From JAUWMI01 sp964454265 (lineage in GTDB: Bacteria > Sumerlaeota > Sumerlaeia > MWCT01 > JAUWMI01): DNA of 64,000 nt. The translations under genes and the position numbers were made by a program. The notes beneath the pieces are model-generated. The model was not told the DNA's origin and ran no database searches. It was given only the letters and a program-made list of their open reading frames with translations. Location of the stretch: contig CAYVXD010000002.1 in the NCBI GenBank assembly GCA_964454265.1, positions 8,659 to 72,658 of the forward strand, written 5' to 3'. Below are positions 52,149 through 62,400 of the stretch, piece by piece (the stretch's first letter is position 1; every line of letters begins with the position of its first letter).

Positions 52149-54371
52149 TTATTTATACAGCGGCAGATCCTCCTCCTTGTATTCGATCTTTTGCAGGGTC
52201 GGATAGGCCACAATGCCTGCTTCCCCGATTGACCCCGTGACTTCCAGGGGAAATCGTGGGCGTTTAGACCGGGTTTGGATTTCCAGCTGGATGCGTTGTT
52301 GATAGTTTAGTTCAGCGATCTGGCTCGAGAGAATGCGTCTGGCCTCCGCATCAATTTCTAATGTGTGTGGATGGGAATCGCCGTGTACGAAATAGTGCGC
52401 TTGATTGTTTGAAAAAATCGTAACGCCCTCTTCCGTCATTTCGCTGTTACGACGGTCGCCATCGAACAATTCTTGCTGGAGCCAAAGACCTTTATGATTC
52501 CATAGAACTGGCGTTGCTTGAAGAACTGTTTTGGGAATTGTCTGTTCAATAATAGGTGTTCTTTCGATTGCTGCAAGTTCTTTTTTGACTTTCTTCCGTA
52601 GTTTTGAGTCCGGATAAAGAGTCAGAATTTCTCTGAGAATGCTCACGCGGGGCTCAGGGGATGGAACTCGGTGGGCAAGCGTGTAGAGATGGCGGGCGCA
52701 CGTGTTCTCCACACGTGCGATGCATTGTGTAGTCAGCTGGTCAGCCAGCGCGTAGTAGTGCAAAGCCTCTTCGCCACGCGCGTCATTTTTGTAATAGCGG
52801 GCGACCTTGGCTGACAGGCGCTTCGCTTGTAGGCTTGCGGGGTATTTGTTGATATAGAAAATCGCCCTGTCAATAATGCTTTCTTTTGACACGGGATTTG
52901 CCAGCGCGGTCTTTAGTGCACGCATAGGAATGTCCGTGATACAGATGATCCCCAGGTGCTGTGCGAATTTGTTCTGCTGAGGCATTGTTTCTGATGCCGC
53001 CATGTATAGACGTGATTCATTGGTGTGCACACCCAGGAGAAGATACGTGGCCAGGCGATGATGGTAGCGAGCATTCTCGCGGTCGTATGCCGCCAGCGGA
53101 TTTATAAAAGGGCTTTGAGCCACCTGTTCTGCATGTTGTGCCATATTCGTTTGAGGATACTGTTTGGCTAGGAGGCGCATGCGGTCTGTGAGTTGTTGTG
53201 GATTCGCGGGATCGGCTGTGAATAAGTCATGAGCGTATGCGGCTTCGTCGGCAAACTTGCTCGTCGGTACGTACTGAGTAAGGGTTAGTGCGATGCGAGT
53301 AATGTCTGCCTGGTCATTGCGCCCCAGAGCATAAAGTAGGCGACGATAGAGGGTTTCCTCGTCGCTTGCGTCTTGGAACAGTTCGCCGTCGAGAACCGTG
53401 ACCGTATCAATCTGGCGGCGTCGGGTGCGCGAAATATCACGCAGGATATTTAATCTTTGCTTCTCAAATTTTCTGGCCTTTGGGAAGAGATGACACGCTT
53501 GCTGAATATAGAAGAGTGAATCGTCGAGACGGCCAGCAGCACGGAGGCGCTTACTCTGTGCTGCGGCCAGGATCGCCTGCTGTGTGCGGCGCTTCTTTTC
53601 CAATCGCTCAATATGTCGCGTTAGGATTTCGACTCTTGGATCTTCGGGGTGTTTTTTCAGATAGGTGTTGGCTAGAACAAGGATTTTTCGTTCGCGTGGT
53701 GTAATTTTGGAAAACCTTTGGTAGAGGAAAGGCAGATCAAGCGCAAACCGAAACAACGGCTGTAGTCGGGCCGAGATCAGCTGGGAGGTTGATTTAGACA
53801 GCCGGTTGAACAAACTGGCAACATGGTTGTAGTAAAGCTCCCACCTGAGTCGAGAGGCACGGTTGAGTTCATCGCTTTGAGCATGTGTTAAAATTCCAGG
53901 CTTGAGCAAGGCATCCGGGTGCTCCTTCAAGATTCGTCTGGCCAGCTCAAGGCGAGAAATACGATCAGGCGTACATGCGGCTTGCAGCGCCAGGATATTG
54001 TCGTGCAGCTGGTAAGGCAAGGCCACACGGCCTGGCTCAGGCCGCTCGAGGGTTTTCGCCTCTTTATACAGTCGGTCCAGGAGCAAAACATCGCCGGTAA
54101 AACTGGCTATAGCGCTGGAACGGACAATCTGGTATGCTGTGTTGGACGTACAATTACCATTGCTGCAAAATTCCTGAGCGAAGCACGCGCAGCACAGCGC
54201 CGAGCATACGGCCGCAATAAATACTGGCACAGTAAGCCCAGAGCTACGAGAAGCAAAATGGGAGTGATGGACAACCAGGCACTGCTTGGGCATTGAGTAA
54301 GGTACGCTATCCGTATTAAGAGTTTGAAGATGAATTGCTGCAACTAAAATGCAGACAAGGACCCTGATCAT
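52149..54371 (-). CDS. Large exported helical-repeat protein
   Basis: A ~740-residue protein of unknown family. It begins with hydrophobic segments (VLVCILVAAIHLQ and VPVFIAAVCSALCCACFA) and continues with mostly helical, TPR-like pairs (RLELARRILKEHPDALL, ILVLANTYLKKHPEDPRVEI, RDENARYHH-type, ALHYYALADQLTTQ), ending in a beta-rich ~120-residue domain (GVTIFSNNQAHYFVHGD). It probably resides in the periplasm. The start is uncertain: TTG 54401, ATG 54371 (chosen) and ATG 54293, which would place the second hydrophobic segment as the signal peptide. Confidence 0.6.
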   Translation of the reverse strand: MIRVLVCILVAAIHLQTLNTDSVPYSMPKQCLVVHHSHFASRSSGLTVPVFIAAVCSALCCACFAQEFCSNGNCTSNTAYQIVRSSAIASFTGDVLLLDRLYKEAKTLERPEPGRVALPYQLHDNILALQAACTPDRISRLELARRILKEHPDALLKPGILTHAQSDELNRASRLRWELYYNHVASLFNRLSKSTSQLISARLQPLFRFALDLPFLYQRFSKITPRERKILVLANTYLKKHPEDPRVEILTRHIERLEKKRRTQQAILAAAQSKRLRAAGRLDDSLFYIQQACHLFPKARKFEKQRLNILRDISRTRRRQIDTVTVLDGELFQDASDEETLYRRLLYALGRNDQADITRIALTLTQYVPTSKFADEAAYAHDLFTADPANPQQLTDRMRLLAKQYPQTNMAQHAEQVAQSPFINPLAAYDRENARYHHRLATYLLLGVHTNESRLYMAASETMPQQNKFAQHLGIICITDIPMRALKTALANPVSKESIIDRAIFYINKYPASLQAKRLSAKVARYYKNDARGEEALHYYALADQLTTQCIARVENTCARHLYTLAHRVPSPEPRVSILREILTLYPDSKLRKKVKKELAAIERTPIIEQTIPKTVLQATPVLWNHKGLWLQQELFDGDRRNSEMTEEGVTIFSNNQAHYFVHGDSHPHTLEIDAEARRILSSQIAELNYQQRIQLEIQTRSKRPRFPLEVTGSIGEAGIVAYPTLQKIEYKEEDLPLYK

Positions 54372-54502
54372 TTTCTCAATGGCACTTTTGTCCGTGTGCA
54401 ATCAGGATCGTCAAGCATATACCACGCATCAGCTAACCCATTCCTGAGTGCCACAATGGTTGGCGCCCACGAAGGGATGAAATCAGCAGCTTGCTTGCCA
54501 GG

Positions 54503-56401
54503 CTATAGTAGCGAATAAGGCACAGCCTGTCTCCAGGCCTCCTCGTTCACGATGAAGTCGCGCTTGAAATAGAGAATGTAGCCGTCAATGTAGTTCCGCT
54601 CATCCCATATCCATTGAGCACCTGTGCCGGTCCATTCGAGCACGTTCATCTGGTATGAATATACCACATGATCGTAGTGTGTTCCATACTCGGTCACGGG
54701 ACGCCACGAGGTGATGTCGTCAGTATGTAGCTCCCAGTCCTCGATTTGCGCGTCTGTGACCAGCCAGTCATTGTCAGTGATAGTTGATGAATCGAGCATG
54801 AGAACTTCTGCAATCACGCCGCCGAACAGAATAATATTACGGCACCGGATCGCCAGGGTGTGCCGACCAGGTTTAAGGGTGACCCTGAAGCGCTTGCATC
54901 CCTCGAACAATGTGCCGGAGCCAATTGGCTCGCCGTCAAGGTAAGCATTGTAGATGTCATCGCCGTTGATGAGAACCAGAGCGTTCTTCGTGCTTTCAAA
55001 GAGGTAGAGCATATCCTGAGCAACCCGGCGACGGTATCTACTATCCGAGTGATCGGCAATCTCTTGAAGTAGAGATTTAGCTTTGTCGGTCTGGCCGAGT
55101 TTTAACGCGAGTCGTGCTAGGAGAAACTTGATCACCTCAGAGCGCACAGGGGCTGTGTCGTGGCGGAGGCGTTGTTCGCAGATCTCTGCGGCTTGAGCCG
55201 TGTGGCCTTCGCGCTCGAGTTCGTATGTCTGGCGCAAGGTTGCCACATGATCCATAGTATCCACCATGCGGGCGGTCATCCGGCCACGTGCTGGTCCCAG
55301 GTAGCCGAATGAATCGCCTGGCTCAGTTTGATACCAGTAGGCGACGCTCGAATAGTCATCCGAGCGGCTGTTGGCGTGGCCGTGTTCGATAGTAACCTGA
55401 ATGCTGCGCTTGAATGCAATAGGATCATCGAGGTGAAAACGGTAGACGCAGCTCTGGCCGCCTTTGACGTAGGCTTCATAATGTGGCACGCCATACAAGG
55501 GGGTCATGTAGGTATGGAGACCCCAGGCGTTGTTAAAATAATCTTCCGTACCGGTGCCATGAAGTGTGGGCGTTATGGCGCCATCAATAAAGATCATGTC
55601 ATCGCCTTCGCCCCACCAGCCGACAGCACGGCTATGGACGCCGAGGGTGCATCCGATATAATACCCCGTTCCGCAGACGTCGAGGATAGTGTAATTCCCT
55701 TGGCCGCGAATGTTTGGCTCCTGATTGACAATATGATCAGCCTGAGCGCGCTGAGCGAGGTCCAAATCCAGGTCAATCCAGCCATCGGTAGGGAATTGCT
55801 GGTGATATTTTGCATGAAAGTAAAGGCCAGGAAATGCCCGGCGGCTGGTCTTGCGATAATCAATGTGATAGTATACGGTCACTGGTTGGAAGCCCTCGTT
55901 ACGCAATTCCACAAGCGCCGAGCGCTTGAAGGGCATTATGAGATAGCAATTCTTGGCTGCGCCGCTATTGGTGACGACAATCGGGCGCGACTCCGCGTCC
56001 AGGTTCAATCCATGGGCGCTAAGGAAGAAATCGCCAACAGGGGCTTCCACAGCAGGCAGAGAGGCGCCATCCCAAAAGATGCGCAGCACCACCAGCCGCG
56101 AGGCATATTCCTCGCCTGCGTATGTGAGCCAGAGATGGGTTATTTCGCCAGGTCCGCTAAGGCGCGTCAAGGTACTGGTTTGCCCGGGGGCAATCTGTAT
56201 GCAATCAATGTTCTTCCCTGTTTGATCCCACGATGAGGCTCGCCAGTTGGTGTAAATCGGCTGTGGGGGGAGAGCGTCAAAAATAAGGGGAGAGAAACAA
56301 TGGCGCCTAGGCATTTTTAACTGTTGACAACCCTGGGTGGGAAGTAGGAAACTACAGATGAATAACGCGTACAAAGAGAGATTGAAAGTCTTATTCTTCA
56401 T
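54503..56401 (-). CDS. GH172/DUF2961 lipoprotein with TPR-like and sugar-binding-like tail
   Basis: A ~632-residue protein. The ATG at 56401 behind GGAAAGGG gives a lipoprotein signal (MKNKTFNLSLYALFICSFLL ending at the lipobox Cys of TQGC). A DUF2961 domain spans about residues 40-390: PGEITHLWLTY, VEAPVGDFFLSAHGLN, LYFHAKYHQQ, GWWGEGDDMIFIDG and TGTEDYFNNAWG, where the Glu residues are the GH172 catalytic region. GH172 enzymes act on fructofuranosides or arabinofuranosides. A helical repeat (AAEICEQRLRHD) and a C-terminal beta domain (NDWLVTDAQIEDWELH, quoted in part) follow. The open frame extends to 56791 but that part is not protein-like. Confidence 0.87.
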   Translation of the reverse strand: MKNKTFNLSLYALFICSFLLPTQGCQQLKMPRRHCFSPLIFDALPPQPIYTNWRASSWDQTGKNIDCIQIAPGQTSTLTRLSGPGEITHLWLTYAGEEYASRLVVLRIFWDGASLPAVEAPVGDFFLSAHGLNLDAESRPIVVTNSGAAKNCYLIMPFKRSALVELRNEGFQPVTVYYHIDYRKTSRRAFPGLYFHAKYHQQFPTDGWIDLDLDLAQRAQADHIVNQEPNIRGQGNYTILDVCGTGYYIGCTLGVHSRAVGWWGEGDDMIFIDGAITPTLHGTGTEDYFNNAWGLHTYMTPLYGVPHYEAYVKGGQSCVYRFHLDDPIAFKRSIQVTIEHGHANSRSDDYSSVAYWYQTEPGDSFGYLGPARGRMTARMVDTMDHVATLRQTYELEREGHTAQAAEICEQRLRHDTAPVRSEVIKFLLARLALKLGQTDKAKSLLQEIADHSDSRYRRRVAQDMLYLFESTKNALVLINGDDIYNAYLDGEPIGSGTLFEGCKRFRVTLKPGRHTLAIRCRNIILFGGVIAEVLMLDSSTITDNDWLVTDAQIEDWELHTDDITSWRPVTEYGTHYDHVVYSYQMNVLEWTGTGAQWIWDERNYIDGYILYFKRDFIVNEEAWRQAVPYSLL

Positions 56402-56829
56402 TACCCTTTCCAATGTACAATTATACTCAAGGTGCATGGCCCCGCAACACTGTATGCAGAAAAGTATTTCACGACCCTGGCGATTTATAGAGCGCGGCCG
56501 GAAGAGTTTTTTAAAGAGTTTATATGGGAATATCGAGCGTATTTGCAACAACAAAATTGGGGAAAGGGTCATGCGTGGTGCGTCCGTCCAGCAACGAGAG
56601 ATTGCCACTCCTCGCATCTTTTGCTTACCTGTGAATCCCGGGACAACGTCTAGATGCAGTTGGTTCAGCACAAAAAAGGATTGACTTTGATTCGGGCAGT
56701 TTATATTTTTTCTCTGAGTTTCAATGGTTAAGATAAATCTCCACGTTGTGTTCAGCGGCGTCTTGCTTCGCCTCGGTAAGCGAAATGCCAAACAGAGGCT
56801 TATGGTGTGGCAGGAGGCAGGTGCGATAG
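56402..56829. other. Divergent intergenic region
   Basis: About 430 bp between the GH172 gene (minus) and the pilM-like gene (plus). It should hold both promoters; TTGACTTTGATTCGG near 56682 is one -35-like candidate for the plus strand, but I find no clear -10. No gene is supported. Confidence 0.4.
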
Positions 56830-58737
56830 ATGCAGGCTAGACGAAAATGTCTAGGGGTTGATCTCGGCTGTAATACGATTAAAGTTGCAGAGCTTGTTTA
56901 CGAGAAGGGCCAGCTCAAGATCACGAATCTTGCAAGTGCCGAGCTAAATCTTCCCCATCGTGTGTCAGAAAGCGAGCGGAACGATAAAGCCCTAAGCGTC
57001 CTCCGAGATCTTCTCAGAAAAAACCGCATAGCAACCAAAGAGGCGGTGTTCTGCATTCCCGGCCAGTCGGTATTTGTGCGTCGAGTTAAGCTGCCCAAGA
57101 CTACTGACGAGCGATTGGCCCGCATAATTACCTATGAAGCACGCCAGCAGATTCCCTTTCCGCTTGATAAGACTGTCATGGAATATCAAGTTTTTCCGGA
57201 GGCCGAGGAGGACGAAGTCGTTGTCCTCATGGTGGCGGTCAAGCGAGACCACATAAACAGTTACATGGAGGTGGTTAAGAGAACGGGGCTAAAGCCGCTC
57301 AGTGTTGGCGTGAGCTCGCTTGCTCTGTATAATTACTATATATTTGATGAAGGCTCTTTGTTCGATAAAGTACCAGAGGGTGCTGAGACTACTGGAAAAG
57401 GGAAGGTTGACAAGGTGGGGAAGTTAGTGCGTGGTTTCTCGCTCCCCTTTTTGAAAAGAAAGCCAAGGCCGCCGGAAAAACCCGAGGAGGAGAAAGAAGA
57501 AGCAGAAGAAAAGCCTGTGGAAGACGTATCTGCCTACGAAGAGGTTAAGGCATACGTCAATATCGGGGCGAGCACGCTGGATCTCTCCATTGCGCGGTTA
57601 GGCAAGACTCCTACGCTTGGGTTCACTCGAAGTGTGCCAGTGGCTGGGAACGAAATCACCAAGTGTATCCAGGACAAGTCTGGGATTGAGAGCTTTGAAG
57701 AGGCCGATCGGGTCAAGAAGCAGGAGGTCATGCTGCGTACCCCGGAGGCAGAAGAAGGGACGGAGCATGAGCCTGTGAATCAGGAAGCCACAGAAGCCAC
57801 GATGTTTATCGTTGACCGTTTGATTGCAGAGTTACGACGGTCGTTAGATTTTTATATTTCTCAGCCTGAGGGCATGGCAATTGATGCGATTTACCTGAGC
57901 GGAGGGCAAGCACAGCTGTCCAATCTTGACAGTTACATCGAGGAGAAACTGGGCTTGCCGGTTGAAGTTGTCCAGCAGACCAAGAATCCTTCAATCGCAG
58001 TGATGGGGCAAGACGGAGAGAAATTGACGCCGTTTCTAATTGCGATTGGACTAGGTCTTCAGGGATTGGGCCTGGCGAATGTCAGTATTGATTTTCTGCC
58101 TGTTGATCTTAAGACCCTGCGAGAATTTAAGAAGAAGAATGTGCTGGTTGCAGCGATCGTGGTGCTTCTCTTGGTCACGATTGGGGTCAGCACACAGGTT
58201 GGTGATCGCTATATTGAAATGTACCAGCGTCTGGAGACCATAGTTAGGGAAATTATCAGCAAGGAAGGCTTAGGAACTGCGAAGACTGACGAGATAAGAA
58301 AGGAACGCGAAACGCTTAAAGACAGGTTTGCGAATTTAGGGGACTCGCTGGCTGATCGTGACTATTGGTTGGAATTTCTAGCGACCATGCAGAAGCAGAA
58401 GCCTGCCGATGTGCTGATTGATCTTATAATCATGGATGCCAACGGAAATGTGAGGATACTTGGAAAAACGGAAGATGAGCGGTCGGCGTCGGATTTTACA
58501 AAGAACCTTCAGAATGCGCTCGTGAACTTTGATTCGCGCCCCGAGCTTTTCTACATTACGAAAGTTTACGACGAGCGCTATAAAAAGAACGTTAATCAAT
58601 TTGAGATCAGGATGGATTTTGCCGACAAGGTTTCGCGGGTCAGGCCGCCAGAGGAGACAGCTGCCGGATCGCGGCGTCGCCTTGGGGCTGCTGTACCTGC
58701 TGTATCAACGCCCGCGCCAGTTCACTATGACCGATAG
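56830..58737 (+). CDS. PilM-PilN fusion protein
   Basis: A 635-residue protein. Residues 1-430 are an actin-like PilM domain: CLGVDLGCNTIKVAELVYEKG, VFCIPGQSVFVRRVKLP, YEARQQIPFPLDK, and IGASTLDLSIARLG, with a long charged insertion near residues 190-235. Residues ~435-635 look like PilN: a cytoplasmic FLPVDLKTLREFKKKN stretch, one membrane helix (VLVAAIVVLLLVTIGVS) and a periplasmic coiled coil with a ferredoxin-like end. The cytoplasmic ring and inner-membrane arm are therefore covalently joined. It starts the secretin-type locus. AGGAGG lies 13 bp before the ATG. Confidence 0.85.
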   Translation: MQARRKCLGVDLGCNTIKVAELVYEKGQLKITNLASAELNLPHRVSESERNDKALSVLRDLLRKNRIATKEAVFCIPGQSVFVRRVKLPKTTDERLARIITYEARQQIPFPLDKTVMEYQVFPEAEEDEVVVLMVAVKRDHINSYMEVVKRTGLKPLSVGVSSLALYNYYIFDEGSLFDKVPEGAETTGKGKVDKVGKLVRGFSLPFLKRKPRPPEKPEEEKEEAEEKPVEDVSAYEEVKAYVNIGASTLDLSIARLGKTPTLGFTRSVPVAGNEITKCIQDKSGIESFEEADRVKKQEVMLRTPEAEEGTEHEPVNQEATEATMFIVDRLIAELRRSLDFYISQPEGMAIDAIYLSGGQAQLSNLDSYIEEKLGLPVEVVQQTKNPSIAVMGQDGEKLTPFLIAIGLGLQGLGLANVSIDFLPVDLKTLREFKKKNVLVAAIVVLLLVTIGVSTQVGDRYIEMYQRLETIVREIISKEGLGTAKTDEIRKERETLKDRFANLGDSLADRDYWLEFLATMQKQKPADVLIDLIIMDANGNVRILGKTEDERSASDFTKNLQNALVNFDSRPELFYITKVYDERYKKNVNQFEIRMDFADKVSRVRPPEETAAGSRRRLGAAVPAVSTPAPVHYDR

Positions 58738-58798
58738 GATGCTGTGACGGTCGTTCGCGAAGCCCAGGGGCCGTTCAGAAGTCGAAGGGAACGCAGGG

Positions 58799-59284
58799 AT
58801 GAATGGACAGTTTCTCTCGGTTCAGGACAAGCTGCGAGGCCAGCTAGATAAGGTGATTGTCATTGTTTTCCTCCTGTGTCTCGTTGGGATTATCTATGCC
58901 TACTTGCATGAGCAATCGGTAACCATAGAGCCGCCACCGCGTCCTAAGAAAGAACCCTTGGAAGAATACCTGCCAAACAACGAGTATGAGAAAGTTATCC
59001 AACTATTTAATGAAAACTCTGATCTGGAGAAGGACGAATCTTTCATTTCACTGGGCAGGTTCAACGTGTTCGATTATAAAACGGTGCGGGATCACGAGAT
59101 TATTCTCAAAGAGATGAATCAAAAGTTTGCTCAGGCACAGCAGCTTTACAATGACGACAAATATGAGGAAGCCCGTGGAATCCTCAAAAATATCTTAACA
59201 GTCTGGCCTGCGCATATCAATTCGCAAGATCTATTAAAGAAAATTGATGAGCAATTGAGTACCTCGTCATCTCCTTCATCCTAG
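58799..59284 (+). CDS. Small bitopic membrane protein with TPR-like end
   Basis: A 161-residue protein with one N-terminal membrane helix (VIVIVFLLCLVGIIYAYL), a proline-rich linker (EPPPRPKKEP), a SFISLGRFNVFD segment and a C-terminal helical pair (AQQLYNDDKYEEARGILKNI). Its place between PilM-N and the secretin-like gene matches pilO/pilP slots, but sequence similarity to those is not evident. A structural role in the periplasmic alignment complex is inference. Confidence 0.6.
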   Translation: MNGQFLSVQDKLRGQLDKVIVIVFLLCLVGIIYAYLHEQSVTIEPPPRPKKEPLEEYLPNNEYEKVIQLFNENSDLEKDESFISLGRFNVFDYKTVRDHEIILKEMNQKFAQAQQLYNDDKYEEARGILKNILTVWPAHINSQDLLKKIDEQLSTSSSPSS

Positions 59285-59383
59285 GCGAGTGCCGGGAAGT
59301 TTCCGGCTCAGTTCGATGGCTGGAAGTGGCTGAAAATAGGCAAGTTTCTCATCATCGCAAACAGGTTTTAGGCTTTATTTTGC

Positions 59384-59411
59384 TTGACATGGGTCTGCAC
59401 ACTGTTAGTAT
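59384..59411 (+). promoter_or_regulatory. Sigma-70-type promoter for the secretin-like gene
   Basis: TTGACA (59384-59389), a 16-bp spacer and TAGTAT (59406-59411). The AAAAGGAG ribosome site follows at 59447. This suggests that the long gene can be transcribed apart from the upstream pilM-type genes. Confidence 0.65.
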
Positions 59412-59465
59412 CGCTTGCGTTTTTATGATGTACCTCATCCGTGGCTAAAAGGAGTGCGAAAGTTG

Positions 59466-62400
59466 GTGATCATGAAGCGTTACACGCCAGGGAAAAAACA
59501 GGTTCTGGTACTAATTTCTATTGTCTTTTTTGGCATTTCTTTGCTGATTGCTGCTGATGATAGCCCAACGAACGATCCTGCTTCTTCTCCGGAGCTTAAG
59601 CAGATTGCCCAGGTGGATGAATCGTTCGATACGTTGATTGAACAGCGGAAAGCCGCGGAGGTGGCTGAGTATTTGAAGAAGGCGAAAGAGTATTATGACA
59701 ATGCCGAATTTACATTCGCGTTGATCAACTACGAACGCGCCCTCCGTTTGGACAAGCATAATGTGAAGATTCAGCAGTTAATCGAGGAGTGTAAGTTGCG
59801 CCAGGCACAACAGCAGGCATTGTTGGCGGAGATTCCTCTTGGAGCCGAGCGCGACGAATACGTCAAGGAGAAGTACAAAGAAGGCAAACAATTGTATCGC
59901 GACAAAGCCTATGAGGAAGCTAAGAACGTATTTGAACAAATCTGGATTATTACAGGCGATTATCGCGCTACAAAGAAATACTTGAAGCGAATCAAAGACC
60001 GTCTTGCCACAAGCGAGACACCTGTTGCTGTCACTCCATCTCCGTCCCTCGTGGTTAAGGAGGCAAAAGAAAAGGCAGCAGAGGAAGAGCGCAAGGCAAT
60101 TGCCTCCCACTTAGATAAAGCCGAGGCGTATTTGAAGCAATCACAGCTTGCTATGGCGAAGGCTGAGGTGCGACAGGTGTTTGAGCTAGAGCCCAGGAAC
60201 AGGCAGGCGCGCGCGCTGGAGAAGAAGATAAATGTGGAACTGGAAGCAGCACGAGTTGCCGAAACGGAGCGCCTGGAAGCTGAACGCAAGCGTGAGCAGC
60301 AGGAAGCGCAGCAGGCGTTAATTGCGAATTTGCTGGCGCGGGGTAATGCGCTCCAGGCAAATCAAGAGTTCAAGAGCGCCATTGCGGAGTACGAGAGGAT
60401 TCTCTCCATCGATAAGAATAATCAGGAAGCCAAACAGGCTATTGCCCAGGCAAAAACTGCGGAAAAGACTGCGGCAAAAGCTGCCAAGAAAGACAAGGAA
60501 CGTGCCGAACAGGAGGCCAAGCAGCGCGAGCGTGCGGAAGCACTGATAGCGGAAGGCGATGAGCTCTTCCAGGCAGACAAGTTTGAAAAGGCGATAAAGA
60601 AGTATAAGGAAGCATTAGAGATTGATGCCGAAAATACAAGGGCAACAGCGCAGTTGGCAATTGCCCAGGAGGCATTAGCAGCCCAGCAGGCCGCAGTCAG
60701 GTTGCCAGAAGAAGAAAAACGTCGTGCCGAAGCCGAAGCGCGTAAGAAGAGAGAACGTGACGAAGCCATTGCTTCTCAGCTTAAGGCAGCCGAGAAACTG
60801 CTTGCTCGGAATAAGTTCCAGGAGGCCATTGCCGAAGCCAAAGAGGCGTTAGAGCTCGACCCGGCTAATGTAGATGCCAATGCATTTCTTGCCAGGGCAG
60901 AACAGGCAGAAGCGCAAGAGCACGAGAGGCTGTTGAGAGAGCGCGAACAGAAAGAGAAGCAGGAAAAGATCGCCGCGCATCTCAGAAAGGCCAAAGGGCT
61001 CCTTAAGCAAAATGGCTATGCAGATGCTATTGCAGAATTCGAAGCGGTTTTGAAACTGGATGCGGCAAACGCAAAGGCGCTGGCCGGTGTTCAGAATGCC
61101 CGTAAGAGTCTGGCGAAAGCTGAGGCACGGGCTACCAAAGACGAGCAGAAACGTGCCGAACAGGAGGCCAAGCAGCGCGAGCGTGCGGAAGCACTGATAG
61201 CGGAAGGCGATGAGCTCTTCCAGGCAGACAAGTTTGAAAAGGCGATAAAGAAGTATAAGGAAGCATTAGAGATTGATGCCGAAAATACAAGGGCAACAGC
61301 GCAGTTGGCAATTGCCCAGGAGGCATTAGCAGCCCAGCAGGCCGCAGTCAGGTTGCCAGAAGAAGAAAAACGTCGTGCCGAAGCCGAAGCGCGTAAGAAG
61401 AGAGAACGTGACGAAGCCATTGCTTCTCAGCTTAAGGCAGCCGAGAAACTGCTTGCTCGGAATAAGTTCCAGGAGGCCATTGCCGAAGCCAAAGAGGCGT
61501 TAGAGCTCGACCCGGCTAATGTAGATGCCAATGCATTTCTTGCCAGGGCAGAACAGGCAGAGGCGCAAGAGCACGAGAGGCTGTTGAAAGAGCGCGAACA
61601 AAAAGAAAAGCAGGAAAAGATCGCTGTTCATCTCAGAAAGGCTGAAGACCTCCTTGGGCAAAAGAGCTATGAGGAGGCTATTGCAGAATTCGAAGCGATT
61701 TTGAAACTGGACCCGAAAAATAGAGCCCTTGCCGAAGCTCTGGCTGGTATTCAGGACGCCCGCGAGAGTTTGGCGAAGGCTGAAGAAGCAAAGCCTAAAG
61801 AGGAAGAGAAAAGGGAAAAGACAGAAGCTGAGAAAGCGGCACTTGAGAAGGCTAAGGCGGAAGAAGAGGCCAAGCAGAAAGAAATCGCTGCCCATATCAG
61901 AAAGGCTGAGGAACTCCTTGGGCAAGAGAGTCATGCAGATGCTATTGCAGAATTCGAAGCGGTTTTGAAACTGGATACGGCAAATGCAAAGGCGCTGGCC
62001 GGTGTTCAGAATGCCCGCGAGAGTTTAGCGAAGGCTGAAGAGGCGAAGGCTAAAGAGGAAAGGAAAAAGGCAGAAGCCGAGAAAGCGGCACTTGAGAAGG
62101 CTAAAGCGGAAGAAGAGGCCAAGCAGAAAGAAATTGAGAAACTGGAAAAAGCAAGCCTGGAACAAGCAAAACAACTCACGGCCGAGGGAATAGCCCTATT
62201 TGATAAGAAGAAATACGAGGAGGCGCTTGAGCGTTTCGATAAGGCTCTGGCTCTTGAGCCACTCTACTCTGAGGCTGTTGTTTACAAGGGGCGTACAGAA
62301 GTGGCACTGGCGCAGATTCGTGAAGAAGAGGAGAAAAAGCGCGCAGAGCAACGCCGCAAGGAAGAGGCTATGTTAACGTCGCAGCATCTGACCGCAGAGG

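Noticed and set aside
56402..56791. 130-residue N-terminal extension of the GH172 protein
   Set aside because: It has no protein-like pattern and would bury the lipoprotein signal that starts at 56401 behind a good ribosome site.
60422..61420. Minus-strand Ser/Ala-rich frames opposite the secretin-like gene
   Set aside because: They are complements of the Ala/Glu/Lys-rich coiled coil; their near identity merely mirrors the 412-bp duplication.
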